A stretch of 35,820 bases of DNA from CAIKHN01 sp964394565 (lineage in GTDB: Bacteria; Patescibacteriota; Patescibacteriia; UBA9934). This document shows positions 7,790 through 16,304 of this stretch, piece by piece. The position numbers and the translations under genes were made by a program. The first letter of the stretch is position 1; each line of letters begins with the position of its first letter. The stretch spans positions 1-35,820 of the forward strand of contig CAYMYA010000008.1 in assembly GCA_964394565.1 (NCBI GenBank), in the 5' to 3' direction. The notes under the pieces are model-generated. The model was not told where the DNA came from, searched no databases, and saw nothing but the letters and a program-made list of their open reading frames with translations.

Positions 7790-7922
7790 GCTGGCAATGT
7801 CCTGGGGTGCGTGGGGACGGTGTGGTTTTGTGTCGAAGGAAGGAGCCACACTCCGCCCACACACTCACCGTCCCCCACACCTCTCTCATGGTTGCGGTGA
7901 CTACGCGCCCGGCATTGCCAGC
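7790..7922 (+). ncRNA. Rod-like hairpin RNA, weakly SRP-RNA-like
   Basis: A perfect 10-bp stem (7790-7799 with 7913-7922) closes a long rod whose middle pairs GGTG..GGGGACGGTG (7806-7822) with CACCGTCCCC..CACC (7866-7881). The apical part contains GAAGGAAGGAGCC (7835-7847), close to the GGAAGGAAGCAGCC of bacterial signal recognition particle RNA, but with G where the conserved loop has C, and the pairing beside the apical loop is poor. It could be a divergent SRP RNA or the 3' domain of the RNA starting at 7447. Confidence 0.35.
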
Positions 7923-7970
7923 TCCGTCTGTGCAGTGCCGGCGGTTTATTTCTCATGCAAGAATGTTGCG

Positions 7971-7999
7971 TTGACATTTTTTGCGAACTCGTGCAAAAT
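7971..7999 (+). promoter_or_regulatory. Promoter of the initiator tRNA gene
   Basis: Consensus -35 TTGACA (7971-7976), a 17-base spacer and CAAAAT (7994-7999). Transcription would start roughly a dozen bases before the mature tRNA. Confidence 0.6.
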
Positions 8000-8018
8000 A
8001 TTTGCGGTACTGCATTGT

Positions 8019-8095
8019 CGCGGGGTAGAGCAGCCAGGTAGCTCGTCGGGCTCATAACCCGAAGGCCGCCGGTTCAAATCCGGCCCCCGCAACCA
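8019..8095 (+). tRNA. Initiator tRNA-fMet (CAT)
   Basis: A 77-base cloverleaf with CAT anticodon at 8053-8055 and an encoded CCA end. Two hallmarks mark it as initiator rather than elongator: the first base C does not pair with the A opposite it at the end of the acceptor stem, and the anticodon stem contains three consecutive G-C pairs next to the loop (GGG/CCC). Confidence 0.96.
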
Positions 8096-8129
8096 CGAAA
8101 AAACGACAGCTGGTCTGTCGTTTTTTCGT
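8095..8129 (+). terminator. Terminator of the initiator tRNA
   Basis: A perfect 15-bp stem (8095-8109 with 8115-8129), loop CTGGT, with the A run on the 5' arm and a six-T run on the 3' arm. It begins at the last base of the CCA end. The 8130-8305 interval beyond it holds no recognisable gene. Confidence 0.8.
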
Positions 8130-8305
8130 ATCACGTGGACGACACGGTGTTTTCTCGTCTTTCCGTGGCGGAATCCGGACTGTTGTTCTCGTTGCGAGCC
8201 AAAATGTATGTGCATTCTCGTGATTCCGGTTGGTAATATCCGAAAAAACGCATGAATCAGTATCTCGAAAGAAAAGAGAATAGTTTGCTATACTGCCTGT
8301 ACTCT

Positions 8306-9091
8306 ATGGCACACATTGTCTCGATTGTGAATCAGAAGGGGGGTGTGGGAAAAACCACAACTTCCATGAATTTGGCTGCGTATCTCGCGCACTTGGGGAA
8401 AGCGGTGCTTTTAGTGGATTTGGATCCACAGGGTAATGCAACAAGCGGGTTTGGCCATAATCCTTCGGAACTTTCCGGGACGTACGAAGCGATTTCAGGA
8501 ACCCATCAGGTGAAAGAGCTTATTGTTGGCACGTCGCACCCTGGCCTTGCGTTGTTACCGGGAGGACCAGACCTTGCGGGTTCTGCGGTAGAGTTGGTGA
8601 CAGAGTTTAATCGTGAACGAAAATTGGAGCAGGCGCTCGCGTCCGTGCGCAACGATTACGACTATATTCTTATTGATAACGCGCCTTCCTTGGGGTTACT
8701 CACCATCAACGGGCTCGTCGCAAGTGATAGCGTCTTAATCCCTGTGCAAGCGGAGTATTATGCTCTTGAAGGATTAGGGCAACTCATGCACACCGTGAAT
8801 CTCGTCCGAGAGCACATTAAGCCAGACCTTGGGGTGATGGGAGCGGTGATTACCATGTTTGATCCGCGCACAAATTTATCAAATCAGGTGCTACAGGAGC
8901 TGTACAAACATTTTCCAGGAAAGATTTTCCGTTCTGTCATTCCTCGCAGCGTTCGGCTTGCGGAAGCGCCAAGCTTCGGAAAAACCATTCTGCACTACGA
9001 TCCGGATTCAAAAGCGGCAAAGGCGTATGAACGGTTAGCGAGAGAGTTTCTGGTGCGAGAAGATTCTGGTGTGGCAAATGTAACCATGTAA
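8306..9091 (+). CDS. parA: Chromosome partitioning ATPase ParA/Soj
   Basis: A 261-residue deviant Walker-type ATPase. The Walker A' loop KGGVGKTT is at residues 11-18 with the signature Lys11; VLLVDLDPQGNAT forms the switch I region near 38-50; DYILIDNAP is Walker B near 110. ParA dimerises on ATP, binds DNA non-specifically and moves ParB-DNA complexes during chromosome segregation. I chose ATG 8306 because the ParA fold begins at once with Ala-His-Ile-Val-Ser; the upstream in-frame start at 8252 would place the promoter-like TATACT (8289-8294) inside the gene. parB follows with 2 bases between them, the usual operon. Confidence 0.95.
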   Translation: MAHIVSIVNQKGGVGKTTTSMNLAAYLAHLGKAVLLVDLDPQGNATSGFGHNPSELSGTYEAISGTHQVKELIVGTSHPGLALLPGGPDLAGSAVELVTEFNRERKLEQALASVRNDYDYILIDNAPSLGLLTINGLVASDSVLIPVQAEYYALEGLGQLMHTVNLVREHIKPDLGVMGAVITMFDPRTNLSNQVLQELYKHFPGKIFRSVIPRSVRLAEAPSFGKTILHYDPDSKAAKAYERLAREFLVREDSGVANVTM

Positions 9092-9093
9092 GT

Positions 9094-10023
9094 ATGCAGA
9101 AACCACAAGGAGGGCTTGGTCGTGGGCTCGGCGCGCTGCTGCCATCTGCGCCACTGCCGATCGCGTCAAATAAAGCATCGATGGTGAATGTTTCGCCCGA
9201 AACCCCACAAGTACCTCAACAAGCCCAGAGTGAAAGAGCGCCTCTCGAGATCGTTGTTGACCACAACGATTCCGACCGCATTTTTCACATTTCTCCCGCT
9301 GACATCGTTCCAAACCCTCGTCAGCCGCGTCATCATTTCGGGGAGAACGATCTCGCAGATCTCAAGGCAAGTATTTTGGAACACGGCATCATGCAGCCGC
9401 TTGTGGTGACAAAGCGAACGGATGGGACGTACGAACTCATCGCCGGAGAGCGACGTTTACGCTCGGCGAAGGCTGTTGGATTGAAAACCGTTCCTGTTGT
9501 TGTACGTGTTGCAAATGATCAGCAGAAGCTCGAGTTAGCGCTGATTGAAAACATTCAGCGTGCAGATTTGAATGCGGTTGAGGAAGCGCGGGCATACCGT
9601 CAGCTCATAGAGGATTTTGGTTTAACACAGGAAGATGTTGCGGGTCGGGTTGGGAAAAGTCGTTCGCAAGTTGCAAACACGGTGCGTTTACTTGAGTTAC
9701 CCTCGGATATTTTGGCTGCAGTCGTAGACGGACGCATTTCAAGAAGCCACGCACGCACACTGCTTGCAGAGCCAAACGATGGTCGTCGACGGGTATTATT
9801 TGAAAACATGCTTGGTGGTGGCGTGACGGTAAGGCATGCAGAGGCGACGGCAACACGTCGCGGAACCGCAAAAGATCCCAATATTGCCGCACTTGAAGTC
9901 ACATTACGCGAAAAACTCGGCACAAAAGTCACCATCGATGTCAAAGGCGCAGAAAGCACCATCGCGATTCACTGCTATTCAAAAGAAGATCTCTCCGAAA
10001 TGATTAAACGCCTTTCCGCCTAG
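9094..10023 (+). CDS. parB: Chromosome partitioning protein ParB/Spo0J
   Basis: A 309-residue protein. The N-terminus has GLGRGLGALLP (residues 7-17), the typical ParA-stimulating tail. The ParB/Srx CTPase domain follows with GERRLRSAKAVGL (about 124-136) and ENIQRADLN (about 152-160), then a helix-turn-helix domain (Leu-Thr-Gln-Glu-Asp-Val-Ala, Ser-Arg-Ser-Gln-Val-Ala-Asn) that would read parS, and a C-terminal dimerisation domain. ParB spreads as a CTP-dependent clamp from parS. No full parS palindrome is seen in the window. Its stop lies 2 bases from the stop of the opposing rel gene, with no visible terminator between. Confidence 0.95.
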   Translation: MQKPQGGLGRGLGALLPSAPLPIASNKASMVNVSPETPQVPQQAQSERAPLEIVVDHNDSDRIFHISPADIVPNPRQPRHHFGENDLADLKASILEHGIMQPLVVTKRTDGTYELIAGERRLRSAKAVGLKTVPVVVRVANDQQKLELALIENIQRADLNAVEEARAYRQLIEDFGLTQEDVAGRVGKSRSQVANTVRLLELPSDILAAVVDGRISRSHARTLLAEPNDGRRRVLFENMLGGGVTVRHAEATATRRGTAKDPNIAALEVTLREKLGTKVTIDVKGAESTIAIHCYSKEDLSEMIKRLSA

Positions 10024-10025
10024 CG

Positions 10026-11504
10026 TTATTTCTTCACTTTCCCCCAAATTGTAAGAAGGAGGCCTTTTTGAGCAACGCTGAGTGCGGCTTTAATTTTGCT
10101 TCGGGCGTGGCGCGTTTTGACGAATTTGAGCCAATCTTTGTTTGGGGATTTCCGATTTTTGTCGATGATGAGTTCACACACGTCGCCACTGCGTAATGTG
10201 CGATCAAGCGGCGCAATTTCTCCGTTAATTTTCGCTTGTGCAACTTTATTCCCAATCTCGGTGTGAATCGCGTATGCCATGTCGATCGCGGTAGATTCTT
10301 CCGGGAGGTCGATAACGTCGCCTTTTGGCGTAAAGACAAAAATCCGATCGCGGAACATGTCGAGTTTCAGCTCATTTAAGTGCGTTTTAAAATCCGCTGT
10401 GGTGAGTTCTTTTTGAATGCGGGAGAGCTCTTCCATCCACGCCACGTTCCGTTCTTCTCGTGTTGCACCTTGTTTGTAGCGCCAGTGTGCCGCAACACCA
10501 TACTCACTTTCCTCGTGCATGGCCTGGGTGCGGATTTGGAATTCTAAAATCGAACCTGTTTCATCGAACACGGTAGTGTGGAGTGACTGGTATCCATTAG
10601 GTTTTGGTTGCGCGATGTAGTCCTTGATGCGGCCAGGGAGTGGTGTGTACAGACCGTGCAGCAAGCCGAGTACTGCATAACAGTCCGTAATATTACTCAC
10701 CACGACGCGCATCGCGACGATATCGTACACCTTGCTCATGTCATCTTTATATTTCTGTAATTTGCGCCACAAACTATATGCATGTTTCACACGGCCGTGG
10801 ATATCGATATACGCAATAGCATTCGTGTGGAGTTCTTGACTGACGCGTTGCATCGCGCTTTCAAGTGACGGACCGAACTTCTTTACCCGTTCTTCGAGCA
10901 AATGTTTCGTCCACCCATATTCTTTTGGTTCAAGATATTTGAACGCGTAATCTTCGAACTGCCCACGGTATTCGCCCATGCCTAAACGGTTTGCGATGGG
11001 CGCGTAAATTTCTAATACTTCTTTTGCGATGCGCAGGCGCTTGTGTTCTGGAAGCGCGTAAAGCGTTTCCATATTGTGCATGCGATCGGCAAATTTAATA
11101 AACACCACCCGAACATCTTCCGCCATCGCGACGAACATTTTTCTGAGGTTTTCAATATAGCGTTCCTCTCCTCGGTATTTCACGTGGCCGAGTTTTGTGA
11201 TTGCGCCGACCATGTGCGCGATATCCTCACCGAATTCCATTTCGATATCTTCAAGCGTTTTTTCGGTGTCTTCTGGAACATCATGGAGTAACCCCGCGGC
11301 AATGACTTCGCTTGGGAGTTTGAGATCAGCGAGCTTAAGTCCAACAGAAAAGCAGTGAATAAAATACGGCTCGCCGGTTGCACGAAGCTGACCTTCGTGT
11401 GCGGCTTGGGCAAAGTGATACGCCTTTTTGAGCATGGCGATGTCTTCTTTTTGGTAGTGGGAATCGAGTCTTCGCTCGAGGTCGATGAACTGGGTGGTGT
11501 CCAT
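10026..11504 (-). CDS. rel: Bifunctional Rel/SpoT (p)ppGpp synthetase-hydrolase, short form
   Basis: A 492-residue stringent-response enzyme. The hydrolase domain has the HD pair His74-Asp75 with Glu78-Asp79-Thr80, His50, and Asp140...Asn144, so hydrolysis of (p)ppGpp should work. The synthetase domain (about 235-345) has RVKHAYSLWRK, IKDYIAQPKPNGYQSLHTTV and the EFQIRT...MH...GVAAHW block. A TGS domain (about 386-450) follows, after which only some 40 residues remain: the zinc/helical and ACT/RRM regulatory domains of full-length Rel are missing. ATG 11504 is used; the extension to 11561 is unlike the family. A TGTACT box 7 bases before the ATG suggests a nearly leaderless mRNA. Confidence 0.93.
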   Translation of the reverse strand: MDTTQFIDLERRLDSHYQKEDIAMLKKAYHFAQAAHEGQLRATGEPYFIHCFSVGLKLADLKLPSEVIAAGLLHDVPEDTEKTLEDIEMEFGEDIAHMVGAITKLGHVKYRGEERYIENLRKMFVAMAEDVRVVFIKFADRMHNMETLYALPEHKRLRIAKEVLEIYAPIANRLGMGEYRGQFEDYAFKYLEPKEYGWTKHLLEERVKKFGPSLESAMQRVSQELHTNAIAYIDIHGRVKHAYSLWRKLQKYKDDMSKVYDIVAMRVVVSNITDCYAVLGLLHGLYTPLPGRIKDYIAQPKPNGYQSLHTTVFDETGSILEFQIRTQAMHEESEYGVAAHWRYKQGATREERNVAWMEELSRIQKELTTADFKTHLNELKLDMFRDRIFVFTPKGDVIDLPEESTAIDMAYAIHTEIGNKVAQAKINGEIAPLDRTLRSGDVCELIIDKNRKSPNKDWLKFVKTRHARSKIKAALSVAQKGLLLTIWGKVKK

Positions 11505-11567
11505 AGGAAAAAGTACACCTGTATAGTACCTCACCATATCTCCACAGTCTCCGTCGGTCAACTGCGT

Positions 11568-11573
11568 TATACT
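11568..11573 (+). promoter_or_regulatory. -10 box for a leaderless mRNA
   Basis: TATACT is followed by exactly 6 bases and then the ATG at 11580, which puts the expected transcription start on the A of the start codon. It is divergent from the rel promoter (TGTACT on the minus strand, 11512-11517). Confidence 0.6.
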
Positions 11574-11579
11574 ACCCCT

Positions 11580-11933
11580 ATGATGTCATCATCCCAGCCA
11601 GTCACCACCGTCGCCGCGCTTGAACAAGAAGCGCGTACGCTTGCGGTTTCTTTAGCGGAACACCTCATGGCAAGTGCCATGCCGGCAGAACAGAAAGCAG
11701 CGTGGGCAGTAATGATCCCGGAAATGCGACTTGATCAATTATCCCGTTTTGCTGCGATTTTAGATGCATCTGTGGAAAAAGCGGCGCAGGCCGAGGTTGC
11801 GGGTGCTGTGCAACAATACCGGGATATTTTAGAGAAATACGCCGCAGTGCAAGCGCAAACGGATAGTGATTTTATGCAAGGCGTTGCTGAGCTTGTGGAA
11901 GATTTACGTCAGGCTGAACGTGCAACGTCGTAA
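11580..11933 (+). CDS. Small helical protein, unknown function
   Basis: A 117-residue Ala/Glu/Gln-rich, almost certainly all-helical protein without signal peptide, membrane segment or cysteine. I recognise no family. The start could also be the next codon (ATG ATG). A TATACT box 6 bases before the ATG and the absence of a Shine-Dalgarno sequence suggest a leaderless mRNA. The 1,443-residue gene starts 2 bases after its stop, so the two are co-transcribed and may work together. Confidence 0.7.
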   Translation: MMSSSQPVTTVAALEQEARTLAVSLAEHLMASAMPAEQKAAWAVMIPEMRLDQLSRFAAILDASVEKAAQAEVAGAVQQYRDILEKYAAVQAQTDSDFMQGVAELVEDLRQAERATS

Positions 11934-11935
11934 AT

Positions 11936-14900
11936 ATGGCGAGAAAATCACAAACAATCGTTGAACATCAAGGGGGTGAACCCGAGGGTCTTGATGGACG
12001 AATCATCAGTGCTCAGGGCGCATATTTTACCGATCTTGACCGCATACAAAACGTTCAAAAGCCTGAGGGTTTCAAATCAGGAGATTCTGCGTTGCTTTTG
12101 CGCATAGAAAATGACATTGCGGGGTTTGAGAACAAACGCAGTGTTATCGTTGACGAACGGGCAAGAACCGCACTGGAGAATCTTCGAGAGTTACTCGATA
12201 ATGCGAAAGCAAATATCGAGCGGGTTGGGATAACGGAACCGGCAATGGGGGAGAAAAGAAAGAAACAAACAAAGAAGGAAAAGCGTGCGGCAGCAAGGGA
12301 AAAACAGCAAGACGGTCAGAAATTTGATCCGCAGCCACTTGTGAGAGAGAGAGGTGATGAAGGTACGGATCTTTTGGAATATGCGGCATGGCAAGATCGG
12401 ATTCATAGCGCTGATACGTTGCTGGATGGCATCGTACAGGCCTCAGAAGCAGATGATGTCGACGCTATGCAGGCAGTAGTGCGCCGATGTGACGAAGTAA
12501 TCCGTACGCTGTGGGCAGACATGGAAAAAGCGGAGGCGCAACTCGCGATGCAAGGAATAGATGTTGATGATCGCGGAGGTATTGCTCAAGCGAATCAGGA
12601 AATACTTGATATTGTTGACGCGTACGGGCAGATGCTCCCTGAGATTCGTCTCTGGTTCGCTGATCACAGTGCAGAAATTCCAGAGGGGCTTCTGGTAGGC
12701 GAGACTGACGCTGATCAAGAGGCGGAACGTCGAGCGGAGCTTGGGCAGCATTTTGAAGAAGCTATTGCGGCATTGGGAGCAAGAATTGATGCTGTTGCAG
12801 GTATGCCCCTTGCAACAGAAGCCGATGTGCGAGCAGCGCGCGAGGCATTTCAGCAATTGCATACGGACATGAATGTGTATGTACAGGACTGGAGAACTCA
12901 AGTACAGCCGATTCTCGACACGTTGGAAAAAGGCCGGTGGGGAGCATGGGGTCGGGTATCCAAAGCGCATGGAGCGCTTCGTCGTCGATTTTATGGCGAA
13001 AGCGCGACAAGTGATAGCTCGGCACGTGATGGGGTATTGCAATCTTTCGGGGAGCGTTTGAAGGAACGGGAACGTGAAATCAATGGTACACGTTGGAATC
13101 AGGAATTCCCTGAATTTTCGCAAAGCGTGGCGAACATTATTTTACGTGTCCAAGATGCACGTTTACGCAGTGGTGATGCACGTGTTGAGGCCTTTGAAGC
13201 AATCAGGGATGCAGTTCAACACGCAAATGCGCAGTGGCAAGCGTTACGTGTGCTGGGGCCAAAGGTTTCTGCGGGGGAGCGTGCGCGGGGCGAGTATTCA
13301 CCTGTCCGCGATTACGACGGTCGTTTGTATGCATTGACGGAAGATGTGAATCGGTATCGTGAACGTGCTCAACGCGCCCCAGTGTCGTACCTAGACGATG
13401 TTGCGCGCCAGTGGGGAAATACACTCGCGCGGATAGATGCGTTGTGGGTTCCTGGCACAGAATTCAACGATCGGATGAATTTTTTGAGGAAATTCGCCGT
13501 GCAGCCGATGCGTGAGAGCGATGCAGAGTTTTCTGCGATGATTGCCCCAGAAAAAGCTGATGAGTTTTTAAGGTTTGCAGATGGTGAAGTCCTGCGTGCA
13601 CTGCGTGCGCGTGGTGCACGCACGCAAGAGGAAGAAAAACGCGCAGAACAGCAGGCACGAGCACGGCTCTATCATCCGGCGCTGGAGATACTTCGTGTTC
13701 AAGCAAAGGATGTCTATCACGAGGCGCTGCGTGGAGCATTTTGGAAAAAGTCCACGTCTGGAGTTCTTCGATCACGTCTCCTTGAGGAAGGCGTGGAGAT
13801 TGAAGATGTGGATCTTCATCGATACGTCAATAATATTGAGCAATATCGGGATGCATATCGTGCAGTGGAGGAAGCATATGCCCGGGTTTTAGATATCGAA
13901 AACCCATTGTATACGGATGGACGGGCACCGGAAGGTGCAACATCAGCTGCGGCGCTACGCGCCGTACTGAATACGTATCACCAGGCTGAGGAAGGTGAAG
14001 TGCGGGCTTGGCGTGATGCGATTCATGCAAAGGTGTGGAAATCGGCATATAGTGCGCGCCCCGCAAAATTGCACGGAGTATTCCGAGAATATCAACGCGT
14101 GGGATCTCGTGCGTTTGAAATTGTTCCTAGGAATTTACGAGGCCTGGTTGCGACGTGGGTCATTGCGCGGATGCGATTGCGCGCAACAGGTGAATATACA
14201 CAATGGATGTTGGATGAGAATCCAAACCTTGTTTCACATATTCAAAATTTGCCTTCAGTATTTCGTGTAGCTCGTGCGGTATCCGACGAACCTGGGCAAG
14301 TTTTAACCACTGAGGAGAAAGAAGCATTGACTCTCCCGGTTCAGGAAGTTCCGAATGAGGATAATCAAGGAGGCGGTGCTTTTGAGAATTTTGACGGTGG
14401 CACAACCTCGGCAGGGCTCGGTCGAGACGAGCGGCGCGATGATCTCACTGAAGTTGGGCATCGTGATATTGACGATCCCGCTCAATTTACCGAGACGGAT
14501 GTTACGGTGGATGCTTCTGTAGCAGAAAACCTTCCGCATGTAGAGTCGGTGGATTTGCGGAATAAAGCAATTGCGGAAGAGAATAAAATTGTACGAGAAT
14601 TGCTTGCGGACCCGATATTCTGGAAGGCGGATGTTGCAAAAATTGGTCGGGTAAATCAGGTGCGTGGATTGTTGAAACGAGGTGTTCCTGATGCGCGTCT
14701 TACAAATGACGACGCTCTTCGCCCAGATCGCGTAGAGGATTTTTATCACGTTGCGGCGTTCACGAGTCTGGATGATTTGCGCGCGCGCATGGAAGCGGTG
14801 CGCGCAAAGTATCAGCAACAGCCTGAGCCGGTGGCTGCGCCTCAGCCGGTGCCTGAGCCTCAAACAATCGTCACAACTTCCTCGGTGCCGTCGATCAAAA

Positions 14901-16267
14901 CTGAACGTACGGATCATGTCCCAACTCCGATTGCGGCGACTGTGCCAAAGCAAGAGCCCATGGTGGCACCGGTGCCAGGTATCACTGCAGCAGATTCCAA
15001 TCCATTTTCAAGGTTTTTTGGGCCTGTGGTAACGGAATCGCGACCAGCGGCACCGGTTGTTTCGCCAGAGCGACGTCGCACACCAGAGCCTGTGCCGGCT
15101 CCCGTGAGTGCTCCGGTACAAGAAAAACCCAAGTCGCCTGTTGCGCGGGGGACAGCGCCGATCCGAGCCCCTTCACACAACGTACAGCCTCGCTCTGTTC
15201 GAGAACCACTCGCACGGCAAGAGATAGAAACTGCACGCGCCGTACCGATGCACCCAGAACAACGTGTATCGTCTTGGGCGAGATCTATTCGTGCGACGGT
15301 TGGGCGATGGTTTGGAGCAGATATTGGGGATGTTGCTGCGAGTGCAGTGACGGGGGAGCGTATGCAACGTGAGCGTGATGCGCGGCCGATGGCGGGAACG
15401 GAAGCATTTGTACGAAGCACTGCAGCAGTATTGACGATGCTTGGAAGAAAGGTTGGGTTTCAAGCGCTGGTAACCGTTCCGCAGTATTTCACCCAGTCAT
15501 TTGTTTCTGCGAACGAAAAGGCATACCTGCAGGAAGAAGTGCTTGCTGCAGTTGAAGGCGCGCAACGGTCTGGTATGGACAACGAAACGCGTAGTCGAGC
15601 ACATCTTGAGGCATTACGCCGTGTTGAACGTGCCATTGCCACGTCTGCAGCAAAGATGAATCCAGAGCTTCGGGAAACCATGTTGACGCGGGTTCAGGAG
15701 CTTCAGGAGAAATATCAGGAGCGAACTCGTGCCACTATGGAAGCACAGAGCAAGGAAATCGCTACAATGGTGGAGGATCTTGTGGAAACAGAGGTGACTG
15801 CTTGGGGGGCGGCAAAGGATACGGTCAACTCTGCGTTGCGGGTGATGTCGTTGGGTGGTGCGGTGGCATTTGAAGCATCGCGCGGTGTGGCGTATGGCGT
15901 TATGAGTTTCCGGGAGCGGTTTGAAGCCGTTGCGAAGCGCAAGAGAAGTGCAGATTTTGTCTCGAAAGTTGCCGGGGTATTCCGGGGGGTATGGGAGGAT
16001 ACTTGGGGAAGACTTACGCAACAAGCAGGATCACGTGTGGAGCGAGTAGTGAATATTGCGGAAGCACTGACCGTCATTGGTACGGGCGTGGGTATGGCTG
16101 GGGTATCGCTCGGCGCGTTGGAAGAGTCGTTGCCAGGATTGCGCCGTGTTGCCGGCACGCGACTGGATGGCGTCTCGCAATTGGTGGTGGAAGCGCGAGC
16201 ATCCGTGCAAGAATATATCGATCGCTTGTTGCCGAATCTTGAACGCGCTGCAAAGCGGGTACGATAA
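11936..16267 (+). CDS. Giant helical protein with proline-rich linker, unknown function
   Basis: A 1,443-residue protein that I cannot place in a family. Residues 1-900 are mainly charged and Ala/Glu/Arg-rich, with helical, partly coiled-coil character (a Lys-rich patch near 105-125). About 955-1105 is a Pro/Ala/Val-rich disordered linker with repeated Pro-Glu-Pro and Pro-Val-Pro. The C-terminal 300 residues are helical again, with one mildly hydrophobic stretch (near 1370-1395) that might touch a membrane. There is no N-terminal signal peptide. No catalytic motif is seen. It is co-transcribed with the small helical gene before it and ends at a strong bidirectional terminator. A scaffold or cell-envelope/cytoskeletal role would be a guess. 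Confidence 0.75.
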   Translation: MARKSQTIVEHQGGEPEGLDGRIISAQGAYFTDLDRIQNVQKPEGFKSGDSALLLRIENDIAGFENKRSVIVDERARTALENLRELLDNAKANIERVGITEPAMGEKRKKQTKKEKRAAAREKQQDGQKFDPQPLVRERGDEGTDLLEYAAWQDRIHSADTLLDGIVQASEADDVDAMQAVVRRCDEVIRTLWADMEKAEAQLAMQGIDVDDRGGIAQANQEILDIVDAYGQMLPEIRLWFADHSAEIPEGLLVGETDADQEAERRAELGQHFEEAIAALGARIDAVAGMPLATEADVRAAREAFQQLHTDMNVYVQDWRTQVQPILDTLEKGRWGAWGRVSKAHGALRRRFYGESATSDSSARDGVLQSFGERLKEREREINGTRWNQEFPEFSQSVANIILRVQDARLRSGDARVEAFEAIRDAVQHANAQWQALRVLGPKVSAGERARGEYSPVRDYDGRLYALTEDVNRYRERAQRAPVSYLDDVARQWGNTLARIDALWVPGTEFNDRMNFLRKFAVQPMRESDAEFSAMIAPEKADEFLRFADGEVLRALRARGARTQEEEKRAEQQARARLYHPALEILRVQAKDVYHEALRGAFWKKSTSGVLRSRLLEEGVEIEDVDLHRYVNNIEQYRDAYRAVEEAYARVLDIENPLYTDGRAPEGATSAAALRAVLNTYHQAEEGEVRAWRDAIHAKVWKSAYSARPAKLHGVFREYQRVGSRAFEIVPRNLRGLVATWVIARMRLRATGEYTQWMLDENPNLVSHIQNLPSVFRVARAVSDEPGQVLTTEEKEALTLPVQEVPNEDNQGGGAFENFDGGTTSAGLGRDERRDDLTEVGHRDIDDPAQFTETDVTVDASVAENLPHVESVDLRNKAIAEENKIVRELLADPIFWKADVAKIGRVNQVRGLLKRGVPDARLTNDDALRPDRVEDFYHVAAFTSLDDLRARMEAVRAKYQQQPEPVAAPQPVPEPQTIVTTSSVPSIKTERTDHVPTPIAATVPKQEPMVAPVPGITAADSNPFSRFFGPVVTESRPAAPVVSPERRRTPEPVPAPVSAPVQEKPKSPVARGTAPIRAPSHNVQPRSVREPLARQEIETARAVPMHPEQRVSSWARSIRATVGRWFGADIGDVAASAVTGERMQRERDARPMAGTEAFVRSTAAVLTMLGRKVGFQALVTVPQYFTQSFVSANEKAYLQEEVLAAVEGAQRSGMDNETRSRAHLEALRRVERAIATSAAKMNPELRETMLTRVQELQEKYQERTRATMEAQSKEIATMVEDLVETEVTAWGAAKDTVNSALRVMSLGGAVAFEASRGVAYGVMSFRERFEAVAKRKRSADFVSKVAGVFRGVWEDTWGRLTQQAGSRVERVVNIAEALTVIGTGVGMAGVSLGALEESLPGLRRVAGTRLDGVSQLVVEARASVQEYIDRLLPNLERAAKRVR

Positions 16268-16268
16268 C

Positions 16269-16304
16269 AGAACACAAAAGAGCCGCGAGGCTCTTTTGTG
16301 TTCT
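16269..16304. terminator. Bidirectional terminator between the giant gene and topA
   Basis: A perfect 16-bp stem (16269-16284 with 16289-16304) with a GCGA tetraloop, flanked by A-rich and T-rich arms so that it can stop transcription from both sides. The topA stop codon (16303-16305) overlaps its edge. Confidence 0.85.

Noticed and set aside
7622..8057. Short open frames in the 7.6-8.1 kb interval
   Set aside because: They overlap one another, lack ribosome binding sites, and coincide with long stems; one runs through the tRNA-fMet gene.
11176..11191. TATTTCACGTGGCCGA as a parS site
   Set aside because: It matches the parS consensus at only 11 of 16 positions, lacks the symmetrical right half and lies inside rel.
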